Shown here piece after piece: positions 1-7,035 of a stretch of 7,035 nt of DNA; the first letter of the stretch is position 1, and the number at the start of each line of letters is the position of its first letter. The notes beneath the pieces are model-generated. The model did not search any database. It had not been told where the DNA came from and was given only the letters and a program-made list of their open reading frames with translations. The DNA comes from Giesbergeria sp. GTDB taxonomy: Bacteria; Pseudomonadota; Gammaproteobacteria; Burkholderiales; Burkholderiaceae_C. The translations under genes and the position numbers were made by a program. The stretch covers positions 1 to 7,035 of the forward strand of contig JAUYGP010000216.1 in the NCBI GenBank assembly GCA_030690515.1, read 5' to 3'.

Positions 1-1085
1 CCTTCGTAGATCGCATCCAGCCCGATCTGCTGGCAGCGCCGGTTGGCGATGAAGCGCAAATACTCCTTGAACATCGGCGCGTTGAGCCCGAGCACGCCGC
101 GCGGCATGGTGTCCTCGGCATAGCGGTACTCGAGCTCGACCGCTCTTCTCATGATTTCGCGGATTTCCTCGCGGAACTCCTGCGTCCACAAGTGCGGGTT
201 TTCCATTTTGATCTGGTTGATCAGGTCGATGCCGAAATTGCAGTGCATCGATTCGTCGCGCAGAATATATTGGTATTGCTCGGCGGCGCCGCTCATCTTG
301 TTCTGGCGCCCGAGCGCGAGAATTTGCACGAAACCGACGTAGAAGAAGAGCCCCTCCATGACGCAGGCGAACACGATCAGGCTCTTCAGGAGTTTCTGGT
401 CGGCGTCCGGCGTGCCGGTCCTGAACTGCGGATTGGTCAGCGTGTCGATGAACGGAATCAGGAACTCGTCCTTGTCGCGGATGCTCGCGATCTCGTGATA
501 GGCGTTGAACACCTCGCCCTCGTCGAGGCCCAGGCTCTCGACGATGTACTGGTAGGCATGCGTGTGGATCGCTTCTTCGAACGCCTGGCGCAGCAGATAC
601 TGGCGGCACTCGGGCGCCGTGATGTGGCGGTAGGTGCCGAGCACGATATTGTTGGCGGCCAGTGAGTCTGCGGTGACGAAGAAACCCAGGTTGCGTTTGA
701 TGATGCGGCGTTCGTCTTCGGTCAGTCCGTTGGGGCTTTTCCAGAGCGCGATATCGCGTGTCATGTTGACTTCCTGCGGCATCCAGTGGTTGGCGCAGGT
801 GGCCAGGTATTTTTCCCAGGCCCACTTGTATTTGAACGGCACCAGTTGGTTGACGTCGGTCTTGCCGTTGATGATGCGTTTGTCGGCCGCGTTGACGCGC
901 TGCGCACGCATTGCTCCTGATTCGGACGCAGTGGACGTCGCGGGCGCATCCGCCGTGAAAGTGCGGGGAGATGAATTAGCGAGAGATGCAGAGAGCGGCG
1001 CCGATGCCGCCGAGCGGTTTTCTTGCAGACCGCCGTCGAAAAATCTTTGCGATGAGGATGTGACTTCTTCGTCCCAGTTCAGCAT
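1..1085 (-). CDS. nrdB: Ribonucleoside-diphosphate reductase, beta subunit NrdB (3' end outside window)
   Basis: This is the small, radical-generating subunit of aerobic class I ribonucleotide reductase; with NrdA it makes deoxynucleotides in the cytoplasm. The frame is open for 361 codons from the ATG at 1085 to the left edge, and roughly 40 C-terminal residues are expected beyond it. The six metal ligands are visible with family spacing: D140 (FFVTAD), E171 and H174 (FEEAIH), E244 (VMEG), E278 and H281 (RDESMH). The radical tyrosine is Y178, four residues after H174. Overall wording (DVNQLVPFKYKWAWE, LWKSPNG) matches the Chlamydia/Pseudomonas-type NrdB branch as I remember it, but with Asp and Tyr where Chlamydia has Glu and Phe. 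Residues 8-60 form a Ser/Ala/Thr-rich, probably disordered extension. A weak GGA lies about 8 nt before the ATG. It lies 130 bp after nrdA and is probably cotranscribed. Proline codons are mostly CCG, unlike nrdA. Confidence 0.96.
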   Translation of the reverse strand, partial: MLNWDEEVTSSSQRFFDGGLQENRSAASAPLSASLANSSPRTFTADAPATSTASESGAMRAQRVNAADKRIINGKTDVNQLVPFKYKWAWEKYLATCANHWMPQEVNMTRDIALWKSPNGLTEDERRIIKRNLGFFVTADSLAANNIVLGTYRHITAPECRQYLLRQAFEEAIHTHAYQYIVESLGLDEGEVFNAYHEIASIRDKDEFLIPFIDTLTNPQFRTGTPDADQKLLKSLIVFACVMEGLFFYVGFVQILALGRQNKMSGAAEQYQYILRDESMHCNFGIDLINQIKMENPHLWTQEFREEIREIMRRAVELEYRYAEDTMPRGVLGLNAPMFKEYLRFIANRRCQQIGLDAIYE

Positions 1086-1121
1086 GGTTTTTCCAGTGTT
1101 CGGATTATGGAAGCAGCGCTG

Positions 1122-1145
1122 AAAAATGAAAAGCGCCTATGCGCT
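1122..1145 (-). terminator. Terminator-like hairpin in the nrdA-nrdB spacer
   Basis: Read on the minus strand, AGCGC-ATAG-GCGCT forms a 5-bp GC-rich stem with a 4-nt loop, followed at once by TTTTCATTTTT. This is short for a full intrinsic terminator. It lies between the nrdA stop (1216) and the nrdB start (1085), so partial termination, or protection of the nrdA message end, is more plausible than a hard stop. The stem adjoins a triple GCGCT direct repeat (1141-1155) that could offer alternative pairings. The role is inferred. Confidence 0.35.
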
Positions 1146-1215
1146 GCGCTGCGCTGTTTTGTTGCTTGAAAACACCTGCGAGGTCGTCGTTGTGCAACAA
1201 CCTGTGTACGCAGTT

Positions 1216-4116
<2,901 letters not shown>

Positions 4117-4120
4117 GGCG

Positions 4121-4126
4121 TCCTCT
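4121..4126 (-). promoter_or_regulatory. Shine-Dalgarno of nrdA
   Basis: AGAGGA on the minus strand lies four nt (CGCC) before the ATG at 4116. It fixes the nrdA start, since no comparable site precedes the next in-frame ATG codons. Confidence 0.7.
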
Positions 4127-4190
4127 CGTCAGGGGGTGGAAATCGTGTCTGGGGATGGTGCGGGCCACCAGAAACAGGGCAGAAAACAGG

Positions 4191-4204
4191 TTGATGTTAA
4201 TCAA
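4191..4204. promoter_or_regulatory. FNR/Anr-type binding site upstream of nrdA
   Basis: TTGATGTTAATCAA is a perfect match to the FNR/Anr consensus TTGAT-N4-ATCAA, and the symmetry extends one more base pair (G4190/C4205). It lies 75 bp before the nrdA start, on the gene side of the two NrdR boxes. FNR-family proteins are oxygen-sensitive Fe-S regulators. If transcription starts within or near the NrdR boxes, this site falls at or downstream of +1 and would favour repression. If +1 were about 41 bp further downstream the site would fit activation, but I see no good -10 there. No FNR gene is in the window, so occupancy is inferred. Confidence 0.65.
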
Positions 4205-4208
4205 CAGT

Positions 4209-4224
4209 ACACCATAGGAGGTGT
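4209..4224. promoter_or_regulatory. NrdR box 2 (gene-proximal)
   Basis: ACACCATAGGAGGTGT matches 11 of 16 positions of the NrdR consensus acaCwAtATaTwGtgt. The outer arms are intact and symmetry extends to GTACAC-N8-GTGTAC (4207-4226). Alone it would be marginal. It is convincing because its centre is exactly 31 bp, about three helical turns, from the centre of the stronger box, which is the usual arrangement of paired NrdR boxes. NrdR is the ATP-cone Zn-ribbon repressor of ribonucleotide reductase genes. Confidence 0.75.
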
Positions 4225-4239
4225 ACAAATGAAACGTAA

Positions 4240-4255
4240 GCACTATATGTAGTGT
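4240..4255. promoter_or_regulatory. NrdR box 1 (gene-distal, strong)
   Basis: GCACTATATGTAGTGT matches 14 of 16 positions of the NrdR consensus acaCwAtATaTwGtgt. On the minus strand it contains TATAGT (4242-4247), a five-of-six match to a sigma-70 -10 element, so NrdR binding would block the likely promoter. It pairs with the second box 15 bp away. Confidence 0.85.
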
Positions 4256-4270
4256 ATCTAAGAAACAGAA
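4242..4270 (-). promoter_or_regulatory. Candidate nrdA promoter
   Basis: On the minus strand, TATAGT (4247-4242) lies 17 bp after TTCTGT (4270-4265). The -10 is good but the -35 matches only two of six consensus bases. A second possible -10, TATGGT (4216-4211), lies within NrdR box 2, also without a clear -35. Either choice leaves an untranslated leader of about 85-120 nt before nrdA. The start site is not determined by the sequence alone. Confidence 0.3.
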
Positions 4271-4979
4271 AAACTGCTGCATGCACTGGTGTAGAAACGC
4301 TGTGCAGGTCGCCGAACAGAGAAGAGGGGATGCGAAAGGCCGCCCCACCCAGGGCATGATCCGGGCCGCTGTGTCCCGGTCGGTCAGCGTGCGTCAGGCA
4401 GGAAGGGTGCTGGCTGGAAAGCGGCGGGCATCCCACCCCAGCAGGCGCTGCAGGTGTGGCCAGCGAAAGCCCGGCCCGGGATCGGCCTTGCGGCCGGGGG
4501 CGATGTGCTCGTGGCCTGCGATGTGGGCAATGGGGTAGCGCTGTGCCAGGTCGGCGCACAACCGGGCCAGGGTGTCGTATTGGGCGGGCTCGAACGTTGC
4601 GCCCTCCAGTCCTTCGAGCTCGATGCCGATCGAATCATCATTGCACTGGCTGCGTCCGCGGTACTCGGACATCCCCGCATGCCAGGCCCGCTGGTCGCAA
4701 TCGACAAACTGCCAGGCAGTGCCGTTGCGCTCGATGAAGAAGTGGGCCGACACCTGCAGGCCCCGGATGGCCTGGTAGTAGGGATGTGCGTCCCAGTCCA
4801 GGCGATTCATGAACAGGTCTTGCACGGCCTGCCCGCCGTACTGGCCGGGTGGCAGGCTGATCGAGTGCACCACGATCAAATCAACCTGCGCCTGCGCAGG
4901 CCGGGAGCCGTAGTTGGGCGATGGCAGCTGCCGTGCGCTGCCGTACCAGCCCTGCACCCAGACGGAGGGCGCCGTGGGT

Positions 4980-6464
<1,485 letters not shown>

Positions 6465-6465
6465 A

Positions 6466-7035
6466 TCACACCACGATGGTGTCAAACAGGGTGGCTGACT
6501 CTTGCAGGCGCCCCACTTTGCGGAAACTGACCGTGAAGGCATTGCCCTCGATGTCGTCGCGGGGGGTGGGTCGGCTGGTGCGTTGGTAGCTGATGGTGGC
6601 GCCATGGCGCTCACACAGTTCGCGGCAGATATACAGGCCCAGGCCGCTGGATCGGCTCTCGGAAGAAAAGAAGGGCTCGAACAGATGGCGCTCCACCGAT
6701 TGGTCCATGGGCGCACCATCGCTCCAGACCTGCACGCAGGCTTGGCCAGGGGCGCTGATACGCGTGCTCAACTGCAGTGCATCGGCCTCGCTGCTCTTGT
6801 AACGCAAGGCATTGTCCAGCAGGTTGACCAGGACTCGGCGCAGGTGTTCGGTGTCGAACTCCACATGCACCTCTCCAGCCGCCAGCGTCACTCGGCCCTG
6901 GCGCTGTGCAGGGTCGTGGCTGCTCCAGTCTTGCCAGATCTGGGCGACTGTGGAGTCCAGTGTCAGGGTGGCCACCGGGGCGTGGCTGATCTGGTGCTGC
7001 ACGCGCGCGATGTCGAGGATCTCCTCGGCGCCTCC
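6466..7035 (-). CDS. pilS: Sensor histidine kinase PilS, C-terminal catalytic part (5' end outside window)
   Basis: The last 189 residues of a histidine kinase, with the frame open to the right edge. The missing N-terminal part should contain the membrane segments, PAS domain and phosphorylatable His. Numbering from the edge, residues 1-20 (EEILDIARVQ) are the end of the dimerisation helices, and the HATPase domain follows: N-box NLLDNALRY (71-79), F-box FEPFF (119-123) and G2 box SSGLGLYICREL (129-140). The G1 region reads WSDGAPM (104-110), where the usual form is DxGxG, so it is degenerate. PilS senses pilin level in the inner membrane and phosphorylates PilR in characterised systems; here the pairing follows from the 1-nt spacing to pilR. 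The call PilS rather than a generic NtrB-like kinase rests on the G2 wording and on pilR. Confidence 0.88.
   Translation of the reverse strand, partial: GGAEEILDIARVQHQISHAPVATLTLDSTVAQIWQDWSSHDPAQRQGRVTLAAGEVHVEFDTEHLRRVLVNLLDNALRYKSSEADALQLSTRISAPGQACVQVWSDGAPMDQSVERHLFEPFFSSESRSSGLGLYICRELCERHGATISYQRTSRPTPRDDIEGNAFTVSFRKVGRLQESATLFDTIVV

Larger units (their letters stand above)
4117..4393. other. ampD-nrdA intergenic control region
   Basis: This 277-bp region is the only large gap. From the nrdA side it holds the nrdA Shine-Dalgarno, an unremarkable leader with a near-repeat of CAGAAACAGG/CAGAAAACAGG (4169-4190), the FNR-type site, and two NrdR boxes. The remaining 4257-4393 has no recognisable gene. 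A CCGGG/CCCGG inverted repeat lies just after the ampD stop but lacks a T-tract, so I do not call an ampD terminator. Confidence 0.7.

Noticed and set aside
192..665. Plus-strand open frame of 157 codons opposite nrdB
   Set aside because: It is entirely antisense to the NrdB metal-site region and has no recognisable family features.
1189..1201. Inverted repeat GTTGT-GCA-ACAAC in the nrdA-nrdB spacer
   Set aside because: Short, no T-tract, and no operator consensus I recognise; too likely by chance.
4394..4450. Possible terminator or regulatory structure at the ampD end
   Set aside because: The nearby CCGGG/CCCGG pairing has a 9-nt loop and no following T-tract.
6465..6719. Extension of PilR 85 residues upstream of the ATG at 6464
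   Set aside because: The extension reads through the pilS coding end in another frame, and the REC domain begins immediately after the ATG at 6464.

Overview
The window comes from a high-GC proteobacterium. The protein family members point to a betaproteobacterium, most probably Burkholderiales/Comamonadaceae-like; this is inferred from remembered family features (two-cone NrdA, NrdB with a Ser/Ala-rich N-terminal extension, PilS/PilR wording), not from a search. Every gene I can support is on the minus strand, so in transcription order (right to left) the layout is pilS (3' part) - pilR - ampD - regulatory gap - nrdA - nrdB (5' part). Both end genes run off the window.

Right part (4394-7035): the catalytic end of a PilS-type sensor histidine kinase is followed after 1 nt by PilR, a sigma-54-dependent response regulator (REC, AAA+, Fis-type HTH). 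The pilR 3' end overlaps by 32 nt the start of ampD, the cytoplasmic amidase of peptidoglycan recycling. The spacing suggests one pilS-pilR-ampD transcript.

Middle (4117-4393): the only sizeable gap, 277 bp, holds the nrdA control region. Three palindromes sit within 65 bp: two NrdR boxes whose centres are 31 bp apart, and a perfect FNR/Anr-type site (TTGAT-N4-ATCAA) on the nrdA side. Deoxynucleotide sensing through NrdR and oxygen sensing through an FNR-family regulator therefore appear to meet on this promoter. A 7-codon mini-ORF with a consensus Shine-Dalgarno lies on the opposite strand inside the same block.

Left part (1-4116): nrdA and nrdB encode an aerobic class I ribonucleotide reductase. 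NrdA is long (966 aa) because it carries two N-terminal ATP-cones, the second lacking the basic nucleotide-binding signature. NrdB resembles the Chlamydia/Pseudomonas branch in overall wording but retains Asp as first metal ligand and the radical Tyr, so it reads as a Tyr-radical diiron protein. The 130-bp nrdA-nrdB spacer has a small terminator-like hairpin that could set the subunit ratio. nrdB uses proline codons very differently from nrdA.

The genes are ordinary housekeeping and regulatory genes. I see no mobile element, CRISPR array, RNA gene or defence system. The most interesting content is the compound nrdA operator region.
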